NCBI GenBank assembly: GCA_964446115.1
Contig: CAYUNE010000042.1
Location: forward strand, 1 to 64,000
Length of the DNA: 64,000 nt
DNA from: CAYUNE01 sp964446115
GTDB taxonomy: Bacteria > Desulfobacterota > Desulfobulbia > Desulfobulbales > Desulfobulbaceae
Reading direction: 5' to 3'
Shown: in pieces, positions 45,336-54,079 of the stretch
Numbering within the stretch: the first letter of the stretch is position 1
Layout of the letters: every line of letters starts with the position of its first letter
Made by a program: the position numbers and the translations under genes
The notes under the pieces: model-generated
Databases searched by the model: none
Told to the model about the DNA's origin: nothing
What the model saw: the letters and a program-made list of their open reading frames with translations, nothing else

Positions 45336-45811
45336 TCCAAACCGAGACGGTTTTTTTCCGGTGGCTCATCGAGGACCATGAAGACTTGGCCTTGCCCGCC
45401 TATCAGTCCGAGCTGGCCGCGGGGATGGATGTGGCCGCCGCGATAACCGATCCCCTGGTACTTTCCCCCGGCGATATCACCATGATTCCCACGGGATTCG
45501 CCATTGCCCTGCCCGCCGGATTCGAGATTCAGGTTCGTCCCAGAAGCGGCCTTGCCATCCGGCACGGGATAACCGTGGTGAATGCGCCCGGCACCATAGA
45601 TGCCGACTATCGGGGGGAAATCAAGATCGGTCTGATCAATCTGGGTGTTCGTCCATTCACCATCAACCGGGGCGATCGTATCGCCCAGCTTGTCCTCGCC
45701 CCGGTCTACCGGGCCCGGCTGCGGGAAGTAGATATCCTGGATCAGACCGGGCGTCAGGACGGCGGCTTCGGTCATACCGGCATGGGTTCCGTTCCCCCTC
45801 CCAAACTCTGA
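45332..45811 (+). CDS. dut: Deoxyuridine 5'-triphosphate nucleotidohydrolase
   Basis: This 159-aa trimeric dUTPase makes dUMP and keeps uracil out of DNA. Motif 2 RPRSGLAIRHG, motif 3 VVNAPGTIDADYRG, motif 4 RGDRIAQLV and motif 5 GRQDGGFGHTGMG are all present (His instead of the common Ser in motif 5). The ATG lies in the pnp end (ATGA overlap). Confidence 0.95.
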   Translation: MIQTETVFFRWLIEDHEDLALPAYQSELAAGMDVAAAITDPLVLSPGDITMIPTGFAIALPAGFEIQVRPRSGLAIRHGITVVNAPGTIDADYRGEIKIGLINLGVRPFTINRGDRIAQLVLAPVYRARLREVDILDQTGRQDGGFGHTGMGSVPPPKL

Positions 45812-45831
45812 TTTTTCCGGTTTCGACCGTG

Positions 45832-46611
45832 ATGCGATTTTGCGTACTCGGCAGCGGCAGTGGCGGCAACTCCACCCTGGTTGAGTGCGGCGGAACGACT
45901 CTGCTCATAGATGCCGGTTTTTCAGGGGTGGAAATTACCCGACGCCTCAATAAGATCGGCCGTCGACCCGAGCAGTTGAGCGCAATACTGGTCACCCACG
46001 AGCATAATGATCATGTCAGCGGGGTCGGTATCATGTCCCGTCGCTGTGGACTGCCCGTCTATGCCAACGGTGCCACCCATGAGGCTGCTTCTTCCCGGGT
46101 GAGAAAACTGGCTGCATACCGCGAGTTCACCACGGGAGAGGGATTTGCCGTCGGCAAACTTGCCATTCACCCCTTTGCCATTTCCCATGATACCGCCGAT
46201 CCGGTGGGATTTACCATCAGCGACGGCAGTTCGGTTTTCGGCTACTGCACGGATACCGGCAAGGTGACGCAGCTCATGCGTCACCATCTCGGTCGCTGCC
46301 ACGGCCTGGTGCTTGAAGCCAATCATGACCCGCAGATGCTGCGGGACGGCCCCTATCCCTTGCCGCTCAAGCAGAGGGTGGGATCCGGCCAGGGTCACCT
46401 GGCCAATCCGGATACGGCCCGGTTGATCCGTGACCTGCAGGGAGACCGGCTGGCCCATGTGGTGCTGGCGCATTTAAGCGATACCAACAACGCGCCGGAG
46501 CTGGCTTTCAGGGCCGTGCGAAACGGGCTTGATCCGCAGCGGCGGCTTCCGGAAATTTCCCTTGCCCGTCAGGACGGGCCGGGTGTGGTGGTGGAGCTGG
46601 GAAAGAGGTAA
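45832..46611 (+). CDS. MBL-fold metallohydrolase, YycJ/WalJ-like
   Basis: About 259 aa. VLGSGSGGNSTLVE opens the family, THEHNDHVSG is the metal-binding HxHxDH, and later His/Asp ligands follow (ISHDT, YCTDTGKV, LEANHD, HLSDTNN). Members act as 5' exonucleases or remain undefined. An in-frame GTG immediately before the ATG could also start. It ends the dut-side run and is convergent with the PilZ gene; an unlooped GCTGAGA/TCTCAGC repeat lies at about 46615-46639 without a T run. Confidence 0.88.
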   Translation: MRFCVLGSGSGGNSTLVECGGTTLLIDAGFSGVEITRRLNKIGRRPEQLSAILVTHEHNDHVSGVGIMSRRCGLPVYANGATHEAASSRVRKLAAYREFTTGEGFAVGKLAIHPFAISHDTADPVGFTISDGSSVFGYCTDTGKVTQLMRHHLGRCHGLVLEANHDPQMLRDGPYPLPLKQRVGSGQGHLANPDTARLIRDLQGDRLAHVVLAHLSDTNNAPELAFRAVRNGLDPQRRLPEISLARQDGPGVVVELGKR

Positions 46612-46632
46612 TGCTGAGAGGCAGGGTTTGTC

Positions 46633-47103
46633 TCAGCGCATCAGAAAAAAGCCGAGCGATTTGTCCATACCAGCCGGATTGAGAAACTCGCAGCCGATAA
46701 AGTTTGAATCCACCCGTTTCACCTCAACCTGTTTCTGCAGTTTGGTTCGTTTTTTATCGTCGAGTTGCAGATGAATTTTGAGGTTCTGGTTTTCCCTGAT
46801 GGAGTGAATGCCGGAGACCGTGAAGCCCACGCCGCTTTGGGAGATGTTCTTGATGTGGGTAACTCCGCCTTCCGACTCAGGGGGAATCATGACGTAGTAG
46901 CCCATCAGATCCACCGACTTTCGGTAGTGGCGGCGGAAGTCCAGGGAGACGGTGAAAATATTGCTGCAGCGACGGCATCGGATCTTGTGGATATGCTTTT
47001 TGTTGCGATATCTGTCAACGAGCTTGGTACCGGTTCGGCCACAGGTTGGACAGGTGATGGTCGCCATCTGGTTGGAATTGACAAAGGATCGTACTGTAGC
47101 CAT
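46633..47103 (-). CDS. Zinc-ribbon PilZ-domain protein
   Basis: About 156 aa. The N-terminal part has CPTCG and CRRC, a CxxC...CxxC zinc ribbon. The C-terminal part is a PilZ domain with both c-di-GMP contacts: RRHYR (RxxxR) and NISQSGVGF (N-x-S-x2-G). It should therefore bind c-di-GMP and may act on DNA, RNA or protein through the ribbon. The start is uncertain: ATGs at 47160, 47103 and 47067 are all in frame and none has a clear ribosome site. Confidence 0.8.
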   Translation of the reverse strand: MATVRSFVNSNQMATITCPTCGRTGTKLVDRYRNKKHIHKIRCRRCSNIFTVSLDFRRHYRKSVDLMGYYVMIPPESEGGVTHIKNISQSGVGFTVSGIHSIRENQNLKIHLQLDDKKRTKLQKQVEVKRVDSNFIGCEFLNPAGMDKSLGFFLMR

Positions 47104-47225
47104 ATCGTCTGCGAGACCGTTGGAATCAGGTGAATTGTCGCCGGGCCCGGAGCAGATCATGCAGGTCCGGCCCTTGGGCTGCGATATCGTGTGTGACCCG
47201 GCGCTGCCGCTGTTATCTATTGTAT

Positions 47226-47254
47226 ATAATAGTATCAGCCGGAGGCGGAGTCAA
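47226..47254 (-). promoter_or_regulatory. Sigma70-like promoter for the PilZ gene
   Basis: Read on the minus strand: TTGACT, 17 bases, TATTAT. The expected start is about 60 bases before the first in-frame ATG (47160) and 115 before 47103. Confidence 0.6.
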
Positions 47255-47338
47255 ATCAGTGTTGGCCAATGGTGTTTTGAAGCATGGGGCAGCCGGCGGC
47301 AACGGACCCTGTAAACGGAAATGCAATGGCCGCAGCGG

Positions 47339-47509
47339 TCAGTCATATATAATGGTGGTATACCTTGCCAGCAGTTCTTCGGTGGTCTCGTCAAGCCGGT
47401 GGGCGATTTCATGGATCCGGAATTCCCGTTTACACCCCTCGCATCGCATCCGCACCTGCCGACATCGGCGGACAACCTTGAGCTTCTTTCCACACTCTTC
47501 GCATTTCAT
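47339..47509 (-). CDS. 56-aa dual-CxxC (zinc-ribbon) protein
   Basis: This very short frame reads MKCEECGKKLKVV..., with C3/C6 and C23/C26 as two CxxC pairs and an extra C16, then a helical, acidic C-terminus (RLDETTEELLARY). It begins 15 bases after the pyrE stop on the same strand. The cysteine spacing is that of a small zinc ribbon. No named family is recognised. Codon use and the paired CxxC make it a likely real gene despite its size and weak ribosome site. Confidence 0.7.
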   Translation of the reverse strand: MKCEECGKKLKVVRRCRQVRMRCEGCKREFRIHEIAHRLDETTEELLARYTTIIYD

Positions 47510-47524
47510 GGCGCAGCGGATCCC

Positions 47525-48076
47525 TTAGGCGAGCAGTTGCGCCCGGGTAAAGATTGCCTGTAAGGGATAACCGTGCTCGGCAAGAAGGTCGGCGCCACCC
47601 TCCTGGCGGTCGACAACAGTTGCCACCAGACCCACGGAAAAACCCTCCCCTTCCACCCGCTCGATGACCTTGAGAAGCGTGCCGCCGGTGGTCACCACGT
47701 CTTCCACCAGGGCAACACGGGCACCTGTGGGGATATTGTTTTTGCCTTCGATGAAGTTGCCGGTGCCGTGGCCCTTTGCCTCCTTGCGAACGATAAAGGC
47801 GGGGATCGGCCTGTTTTCGAGATAGCTGACCAGGGAAACGGCGGTAACCAGGGGATCCGCACCAAGGGTCATGCCGCCCACCGCAAGAATCGGCTCCGCC
47901 TCTTCTTCTATGAGCCGGAGGAGCAGGCGACCGCAGAGGTAGGCACCTTCCGCCGACAGGGTCGTCTGTTTGCCGTCCACATAAAAGTCGGAGGTCTTGC
48001 CGGAGGTGAGGGTAAAGGAGCCCCGGCGATATGATTTTTCCAGCAGCAGTTCTTTGAGTCGTGTTCGTTCGTCCAT
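47525..48076 (-). CDS. pyrE: Orotate phosphoribosyltransferase
   Basis: This 183-aa enzyme joins orotate and PRPP to orotidine monophosphate. VALVEDVVTTGGTLLK is the PRPP loop, and the flexible loop Lys/His residues lie in VRKEAKGHGTGNFIEG. It is separate from the pyrK-pyrD pair at 55822-57575. A small zinc-ribbon gene follows in the same transcript. Confidence 0.96.
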   Translation of the reverse strand: MDERTRLKELLLEKSYRRGSFTLTSGKTSDFYVDGKQTTLSAEGAYLCGRLLLRLIEEEAEPILAVGGMTLGADPLVTAVSLVSYLENRPIPAFIVRKEAKGHGTGNFIEGKNNIPTGARVALVEDVVTTGGTLLKVIERVEGEGFSVGLVATVVDRQEGGADLLAEHGYPLQAIFTRAQLLA

Positions 48077-48390
48077 TACTTTCTCTGTTGCATATTGTGG
48101 TCAGGTTCGTCATCCCCTTTGCGCGTACGGTCCCGGGAGGGTCAACGGAATAAAAGAGGGTTTCCGGTTTGTCCGGGATCCAGGGATGATTCAATCATAC
48201 TTTTCTGCCGGACACCAGCAATATATCAATTTAAAGAGAGGCGCCCGTCATCGGCAGGACCATTTTCAATTTCAGTTTCATATGGCGTTATGATAGGATA
48301 AAAAAGAACAGGAAACGAAAAATTCGAGTTATCAGCTGCTTACAGTAAGGTCCAGGGGCCTTCTTACCTTATACCGGAGGAGATTATTTC
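48077..48390. other. Divergent gap between pyrE and glmS
   Basis: About 310 bases with no coding frame. It must hold both promoters. A TATGAT box at about 48287 could serve glmS but its -35 is poor. A small GTAAG/CTTAC inverted repeat stands just before the glmS ribosome site (GGAGG). No glmS ribozyme is seen, as expected outside Firmicutes. Confidence 0.4.
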
Positions 48391-50229
48391 ATGTGCGGAA
48401 TTGTCGGCTATACAGGAAATCGTCGGGTGGTGCCTATTATTCTTGAGGGATTGAAACGGCTGGAGTACCGGGGATATGACTCGGCAGGAATCGTCTACCA
48501 GTTTGACGGCAAACTCGTCAAGCATCGTTGCGAGGGGAAGCTCAGCAATCTGGAGGAAATGGTGGATGCCGAAATCGGGGTCAACAGCAACTGCGGGATC
48601 GGACATACGCGCTGGGCAACGCACGGGGCCCCCACCGAGGCCAACGCCCATCCGCATTCCGACTGCAGCGGCGAACTGGTGGTGGTGCATAACGGTATCA
48701 TTGAAAATTACGGTGCCCTCAAGGAAGAACTGCAGGGGAAAAATCATATTTTCAAGTCGGAAACCGATACCGAGGTGCTGGCCCATCTCATTGAGGAGTA
48801 TCTGGAGGATGACCTGGTTGCAGCCGTGAAAAAAGCACTGAGCCGGGTGGAGGGCTCCTACGCCATCGGGGTTTTATGGGCAAAGGATCCCCGGACCCTC
48901 GTGGCTGCCCGTAATCAGAGTCCGCTGGTACTGGGTATCGGCAGCGACGCCTCTTTCATTGCCTCGGATATCCCTGCCCTGCTCTCCTACACCCGCGATG
49001 TCATCTTTCTCGACGACAGGGAAATGGCCGTGCTCCGTCCGGGCAGCCATCGGCTCATCTGTCTTGAGGATGATACGGAAATCGAGAAAAAGATCTGCAC
49101 GATCAACTGGAACGCCGCCATGGCTGAAAAGGCGGGGTACAAGCACTTCATGCTCAAGGAGATCTTCGAACAGCCCCAGGCCGTCACCAATACCATCAGC
49201 GGCCGCATCATCCCGGACACCGGCGAGATCGAATTGCCGGAGATTAATCTCACCGGGAAACAGATCAACGAAATCGAGCGGATTGCCCTGGTTGCCTGCG
49301 GGACCTCCTGGCATGCCGCCCTGGTGGCCAAATACTGGTTGGAAAAATGGGTTGGTATTCCGGTGGAGGTGGATATAGCCTCGGAATTCCGGTACCGCAA
49401 CCTCCTGCTCAACGATCGGGTACTCACCGTATCCATTTCCCAGTCAGGGGAGACCGCCGATACCCTGGCCGGCATCAGACGGGCCGCCAAGATGGGTTCA
49501 CGGGTACTCACCATCTGTAACGTCGTGGGCTCCACCATGACCCGGGAGGCGGATGGAACCATCTATACCCACGCCGGTCCGGAGATCGGCGTTGCCTCCA
49601 CCAAGGCCTTTATCAGTCAGCTCACCGCGCTTTTTTTGATGACCCTCTACCTGGGCAAGCAGCGCGGCACCCTTGACAACAAACAGCTGGGAACCATGGG
49701 CCAGGCCCTGATCGATATTGCCGGGGTGATAGAGACTCAGCTTCCCTTTCTGCAGGACAAGATCAGAAACCTCATTGAGGAGTATTACGACAGCCGGGAT
49801 TTTCTCTTTGTCGGCCGTGGACTCAACTATCCCATCGCCCTGGAAGGCGCCTTGAAGTTGAAGGAAATTTCCTATATCCATGCCGAAGGCTATGCCGCCG
49901 GTGAACTGAAACATGGCCCCATCGCCCTCATCGACAAGGACATGCCCATCATGGCTCTGGTGCCCAAGGATTCCGTTTACCTGAAAACCGTTTCCAATGT
50001 CGAGGAAATCAGGGCCCGACAGGGTCGGCTGGTGCTGATCGGAACCGAGGGCGATGAACGCCTGGGCAACCTCTCAGACGATGTTCTGCTGCTGCCTGAG
50101 GTGTTTGAGGAACTCAACCCCATTCTCTATACGATCCCGGCCCAGCTCCTGGCCTACGAGATTGCCGTACGGCGGGGATGCGATGTGGATCAGCCGCGTA
50201 ACCTTGCCAAAAGCGTCACCGTGGAATAG
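48391..50229 (+). CDS. glmS: Glutamine-fructose-6-phosphate aminotransferase (isomerizing)
   Basis: This 612-aa enzyme makes glucosamine-6-phosphate, the entry to UDP-GlcNAc. It starts MCGIVGYTG, with Cys2 as the N-terminal nucleophile of the glutaminase; HTRWATHG is next. Two SIS domains follow (CGTSWHAALVAKYW and SQSGETADTLAGIR) and the C-terminus is the expected LAKSVTVE. It heads a run that continues into lipid A synthesis. Confidence 0.98.
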   Translation: MCGIVGYTGNRRVVPIILEGLKRLEYRGYDSAGIVYQFDGKLVKHRCEGKLSNLEEMVDAEIGVNSNCGIGHTRWATHGAPTEANAHPHSDCSGELVVVHNGIIENYGALKEELQGKNHIFKSETDTEVLAHLIEEYLEDDLVAAVKKALSRVEGSYAIGVLWAKDPRTLVAARNQSPLVLGIGSDASFIASDIPALLSYTRDVIFLDDREMAVLRPGSHRLICLEDDTEIEKKICTINWNAAMAEKAGYKHFMLKEIFEQPQAVTNTISGRIIPDTGEIELPEINLTGKQINEIERIALVACGTSWHAALVAKYWLEKWVGIPVEVDIASEFRYRNLLLNDRVLTVSISQSGETADTLAGIRRAAKMGSRVLTICNVVGSTMTREADGTIYTHAGPEIGVASTKAFISQLTALFLMTLYLGKQRGTLDNKQLGTMGQALIDIAGVIETQLPFLQDKIRNLIEEYYDSRDFLFVGRGLNYPIALEGALKLKEISYIHAEGYAAGELKHGPIALIDKDMPIMALVPKDSVYLKTVSNVEEIRARQGRLVLIGTEGDERLGNLSDDVLLLPEVFEELNPILYTIPAQLLAYEIAVRRGCDVDQPRNLAKSVTVE

Positions 50230-50301
50230 GGATTCGTCCGGTTTACATTGGAATCCCGGGACCTGGGTCTCGTTTCCGGGAGACGGCCGTAGGCTATCGA
50301 G

Positions 50302-51471
50302 GTGATCTCAGTCGGTATTGAAAATTTTGTTGCGGAGCCCCCTGCCGCGCTTAAAGGCGCCAAACTGGCCCTGCTGTGCAATCAGGCCTCCACCAACCGC
50401 CGTTTTCACCACAGCCGCGATCTCATCGAAGGGGTTTTCCCCGGCGGGCTCACCTGTCTTTTTTCACCCCAGCATGGTTTTTTCAGTGAAAAGCAGGATA
50501 ACATGGTGGAATCGGATCACATGCGCGATCCGTTCAGCGGCCTGCCCATTTTTTCCCTCTATGCTGAAAAACGACGGCCTGACCCGGAGATGTTCGAGCT
50601 CTTCGACGTTCTCATCGTCGATCTTTCTGATGTGGGAACCCGGGTCTACACCTTCCTCTATACCCTTGCCTACTGTCTGGAAGCTGCAGCCGCTGCCGGG
50701 AAAAAAGTCATCGTCCTTGACCGGCCCAATCCCCTCGGTGGTCTGATAACGGAGGGCAATATCCTCCGCCCGTCCTGTTTTTCCTTTGTGGGGCTCTATC
50801 CTCTGCCCATGCGTCACGGGCTGACCATCGGCGAGCTCGCCCTGCTGCTGAAGAACCACTTCGGCATTGATGTGGATCTCGAAGTGGTTCCGCTCGTTGG
50901 CTGGAAACGCCGCATGCTCTTTGCCGATACCGGTTTTCCCTGGGTCTTTCCCTCCCCCAACATGGTCACGCCGGTAACAGCCCTTGTCTATCCCGGTCAG
51001 GTGATCTGGGAGGGGACCAATATTTCCGAAGGCAGGGGAACGACCATGCCCTTCGAACTCTTCGGCGCGCCGTTTCTCCATTGTCGGCAATTGCGTGAAG
51101 CCGTGGACATGACAAACCTTCCCGGCTGCGCCCTGCGTCCCCTTGTCTTTGAACCCACGGCCGGCAAATGGGCGGGACGACTCTGCAACGGATTTCAGCT
51201 GCACGTGGAAGAGCCGCTCCACTTTATGCCGTATCGTACCACCCTGACTCTGCTGCAGGCAGTCCTCTCTCTCTATCCCGATGATTTCGCCTACAAATCG
51301 CCACCCTATGAATATGAATATGAGCGCCTGCCGCTGGATCTGATCATTGGTGATGGGGACCTGCGCCGCCGGCTTGCAGCCGGTGAGCCGATTATGGAGT
51401 TGGAACGCTCCTGGCAGCAGGGCCTTGAGGAGTTTACCGAGATGCGCCGCTCTGTTTTTCTTTACGACTGA
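50302..51471 (+). CDS. DUF1343/NamZ-like exo-beta-N-acetylmuramidase homologue
   Basis: This 389-aa protein has the family blocks LALLCNQAST, FSPQHGFF, VDLSDVGTRVYTF, VLDRPNPLGG and WEGTNISEGRGTT. NamZ of Bacillus removes MurNAc from non-reducing ends of peptidoglycan fragments. No signal peptide is seen here, so it would act in the cytosol on imported muropeptides, or on another sugar. A GTG start with GAGGTG nearby is used. It lies 72 bases after glmS and about 100 before lpxD, consistent with amino-sugar recycling. Confidence 0.88.
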   Translation: MISVGIENFVAEPPAALKGAKLALLCNQASTNRRFHHSRDLIEGVFPGGLTCLFSPQHGFFSEKQDNMVESDHMRDPFSGLPIFSLYAEKRRPDPEMFELFDVLIVDLSDVGTRVYTFLYTLAYCLEAAAAAGKKVIVLDRPNPLGGLITEGNILRPSCFSFVGLYPLPMRHGLTIGELALLLKNHFGIDVDLEVVPLVGWKRRMLFADTGFPWVFPSPNMVTPVTALVYPGQVIWEGTNISEGRGTTMPFELFGAPFLHCRQLREAVDMTNLPGCALRPLVFEPTAGKWAGRLCNGFQLHVEEPLHFMPYRTTLTLLQAVLSLYPDDFAYKSPPYEYEYERLPLDLIIGDGDLRRRLAAGEPIMELERSWQQGLEEFTEMRRSVFLYD

Positions 51472-51574
51472 TGCCGGATGGGCTAAAGTAAACGGATTTC
51501 CAAAAAAAGTACATGGTTTCGGGGCCGCGGTCCACCCTCGCCGGAAACTTTGTCCGTCACCAAAGAAGAGAAAT

Positions 51575-52621
51575 ATGAAAGCTGTATCCCTGCAGGAGCT
51601 CGCCCGCCTGGTCAACGGCGAGGTCATCGGCGATGACGGTCGCATCATCTCCGGATTAAACGGTATGGATCTGGCCGGTGAAGAAGAGATCACCTTTGTC
51701 ACCGACAAAAAATCCGCACTGCGCATGGCCGGGTGCCGGGCCGGAGCCTTTATCGTTCCCGCCGGCTTTGAGAGTGATGACAGGCCCTGTATCAGGGTGG
51801 GGGATCCCTACCTGGCCTCGGCGATCATCCATCTTTTTTTTCTGGAAAAACCCTTTGAGGCTGCGGGAATACATCCTGCGGCTCATATCGGCCGGGAGTG
51901 CAGGATTGCCGATGAGGTTACCATCGGCCCGCTGGTGGCCGTGGGTGATAGGGTGGTGATCGGCAAGCGCGTAACCCTGAAACCCGGCGTGGTCATCGGC
52001 GATGATGTGGTCATCGGCGATGATTGTTTTCTCCATGCCAATGTGACGCTGGCCGATGGCTGCCTGCTGGGCAGGCGGGTAATCGTGCACAGCGGAACCG
52101 TTATCGGCAGTGACGGCTACGGCTATGCCGCCGATGGCGAGGGTAACCACATTAAACGCCCCCAGGTGGGGATTGTCCGCATCGACGATGATGTGGAGAT
52201 CGGCGCCAATGTTTGCATTGACCGGGCTGCCTTTGGCGAAACCCGGATCAAGAGGGGCGTCAAGATAGATAATCTTGTCCAGATAGCTCACAATGTGGTG
52301 GTGGGGGAGAATTCACTGCTGGTGGCAATGGCCGGAATCGCCGGCAGCACGACGCTGGGTAGAAATGTTGTCCTCGGGGCCCAGACCGGGGTCACCGGTC
52401 ATCTGCATCTGGGTGACGGCTCCATGGCCGCCGGCAAAAGCGGCGTGCACACCAATCTCAAGAAAGGAGCCGTGGTCGGTGGCATTCCGGCCGTGGACAT
52501 CAAGGTATGGGGGCGGGCCTCGGCGGTCTTTTCACGGTTGCCGCAGATGCTGAAGGATTTGCGGCAACTGAAGAAAAAAGTGGAGATGCTGGCCGGTCGT
52601 CTCGGGGAGAAAGAGAGTTAA
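51575..52621 (+). CDS. lpxD: UDP-3-O-acylglucosamine N-acyltransferase
   Basis: About 348 aa. It adds the second 3-hydroxyacyl chain. An N-terminal uridine-binding domain (about 1-95) is followed by left-handed beta-helix hexapeptide repeats (about 100-320), with the catalytic His in QIAHNVVVG, and a C-terminal helix. The ATG at 51575 is preceded by GAAGAG; the open frame further upstream lacks family character. Confidence 0.96.
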   Translation: MKAVSLQELARLVNGEVIGDDGRIISGLNGMDLAGEEEITFVTDKKSALRMAGCRAGAFIVPAGFESDDRPCIRVGDPYLASAIIHLFFLEKPFEAAGIHPAAHIGRECRIADEVTIGPLVAVGDRVVIGKRVTLKPGVVIGDDVVIGDDCFLHANVTLADGCLLGRRVIVHSGTVIGSDGYGYAADGEGNHIKRPQVGIVRIDDDVEIGANVCIDRAAFGETRIKRGVKIDNLVQIAHNVVVGENSLLVAMAGIAGSTTLGRNVVLGAQTGVTGHLHLGDGSMAAGKSGVHTNLKKGAVVGGIPAVDIKVWGRASAVFSRLPQMLKDLRQLKKKVEMLAGRLGEKES

Positions 52622-52684
52622 CGGCGTTTTGTTCGCAGTGGGCGCCGGCCGGGCAACTATTTATGAAGTGGAGGTGTTGATACC

Positions 52685-53143
52685 ATGAGCGGTGACATGG
52701 AAACAAAGGAGTCCCTCATTTTCATCAAAGAGGTTTTACGGCTGCTGCCGCATCGTTATCCGTTTATTCTCATTGATCGCATTCTGGACTTTGTTCCGGG
52801 CAGAAATATCAGGGCGCTGAAAAACGTCACCATCAACGAGCCCTTTTTCCAGGGGCACTTTCCCGGTGAGCCGGTGATGCCCGGCGTTCTGATTCTCGAG
52901 GGCATGGCCCAGGCCGGTATCGTTCTGGCCTGTAAAAGCAGACCGGATCTGGCCGAGGGAAAACTCGCCTATTTCGCCGGTATCGACAAGGCCAGGTTCA
53001 GGCGCATGGTGGTGCCCGGCGATCAGCTTATCTTTGAGCTGGAATTACTGAAACAAAAGAGCAAACTCATTAAAATGGCGGCCAGAGCCCATGTGGGCAA
53101 GACGCTGGCGGCCGAGGCGGAGCTGCTGGCCACCTTCGGCTGA
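52685..53143 (+). CDS. fabZ: 3-hydroxyacyl-ACP dehydratase FabZ
   Basis: This 152-aa hot-dog fold enzyme of fatty acid synthesis has the catalytic His in LPHRYPFILIDRI and the catalytic Glu in GHFPGEPVMPGVLILEGMAQ. It lies between lpxD and lpxA, the usual place, where it competes for or supplies the 3-hydroxyacyl-ACP pool used by lipid A acyltransferases. A GGAGG site stands 13 bases before the ATG. Confidence 0.97.
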   Translation: MSGDMETKESLIFIKEVLRLLPHRYPFILIDRILDFVPGRNIRALKNVTINEPFFQGHFPGEPVMPGVLILEGMAQAGIVLACKSRPDLAEGKLAYFAGIDKARFRRMVVPGDQLIFELELLKQKSKLIKMAARAHVGKTLAAEAELLATFG

Positions 53144-53273
53144 GCACCTTGGCCGGAGCCTTGGTCGCGGCTGCCGGCAAACGATGAAGTTTCTTCCTCC
53201 GGGTGGAATTTCATCCAAACCTGCGCGGTGCCGCTACCCGGCTGCCCGCCGCCATCTTCAAGGAAATGTAACC

Positions 53274-54071
53274 ATGACAATTCACGCAACCGCTGTTGTC
53301 GATCCCGGGGCTGATATTCATGAATCGGTGGAAATCGGTCCGTATGCGGTTATTGAGGCAAACGTCACCCTGGGCGCCGATAGTCGTGTTGCTCCCCATA
53401 CCTGTATTTCCGGGCCGACAACAATCGGATGCGGTAATGATATCGGCTCATTCTGCACCATCGGTTCACCTCCCCAGGACATTCACTACCGGGGGGAACC
53501 CACCGAACTGATTATCGGCGATAACAATACCATTCGCGAGTATGTCTCCATCAACCGCGGCACGGCCAACGGCAATTATCGGACGGTTATCGGCAACAAC
53601 AACCTGCTCATGGCCTATGCCCATATTGCCCATGACTGCGTCCTGGAAGACAATGTCATCCTCGCCAATGCGGCAACCCTGGCCGGACATGTGCAGGTGG
53701 GCAGGCATGCCACCCTGGGGGGGCTGGTGGCGGTTCACCAGTTCTGCCGGGTCGGCCGCCATTCCTATGTTGGCGGATTATCGGGAATCAATCTGGATAT
53801 TCCCCCTTACGTTATTCTCACCGGCACCCGTAACCGGATGCGGATCGCCGGCATCAACAAGATCGGCCTGCGCCGCACCGGCGTTGACCGTGAAACCCTC
53901 GCCAAGTTGGATCGGGCCTTCAAGATCATCTTTAGATCGCCGAACCTGTTGCTCAAGGATGCCCTGGCCAAAACCATGCGGGAGATTCCAGATTGTCCGG
54001 AGGTTGCGTACCTGGTGGAGTTTTTCCGCAAGAGCAAACGGGGCGTGGTCAAACGTACGGCGGAGGAATAG
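53274..54071 (+). CDS. lpxA: UDP-N-acetylglucosamine O-acyltransferase
   Basis: About 265 aa. First acyltransferase of lipid A synthesis; hexapeptide left-handed helix followed by a C-terminal helical domain. The catalytic His is in MAYAHIAHDC. GSPPQDIHYRGEPTELIIGD is the LpxA signature (the acyl and UDP contacts). The ATG at 53274 has AAGGA upstream. The sequence has NRMRIAGINKIGLRR after the helix, also typical. Confidence 0.97.
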   Translation: MTIHATAVVDPGADIHESVEIGPYAVIEANVTLGADSRVAPHTCISGPTTIGCGNDIGSFCTIGSPPQDIHYRGEPTELIIGDNNTIREYVSINRGTANGNYRTVIGNNNLLMAYAHIAHDCVLEDNVILANAATLAGHVQVGRHATLGGLVAVHQFCRVGRHSYVGGLSGINLDIPPYVILTGTRNRMRIAGINKIGLRRTGVDRETLAKLDRAFKIIFRSPNLLLKDALAKTMREIPDCPEVAYLVEFFRKSKRGVVKRTAEE

Positions 54072-54079
54072 CTGGATTC

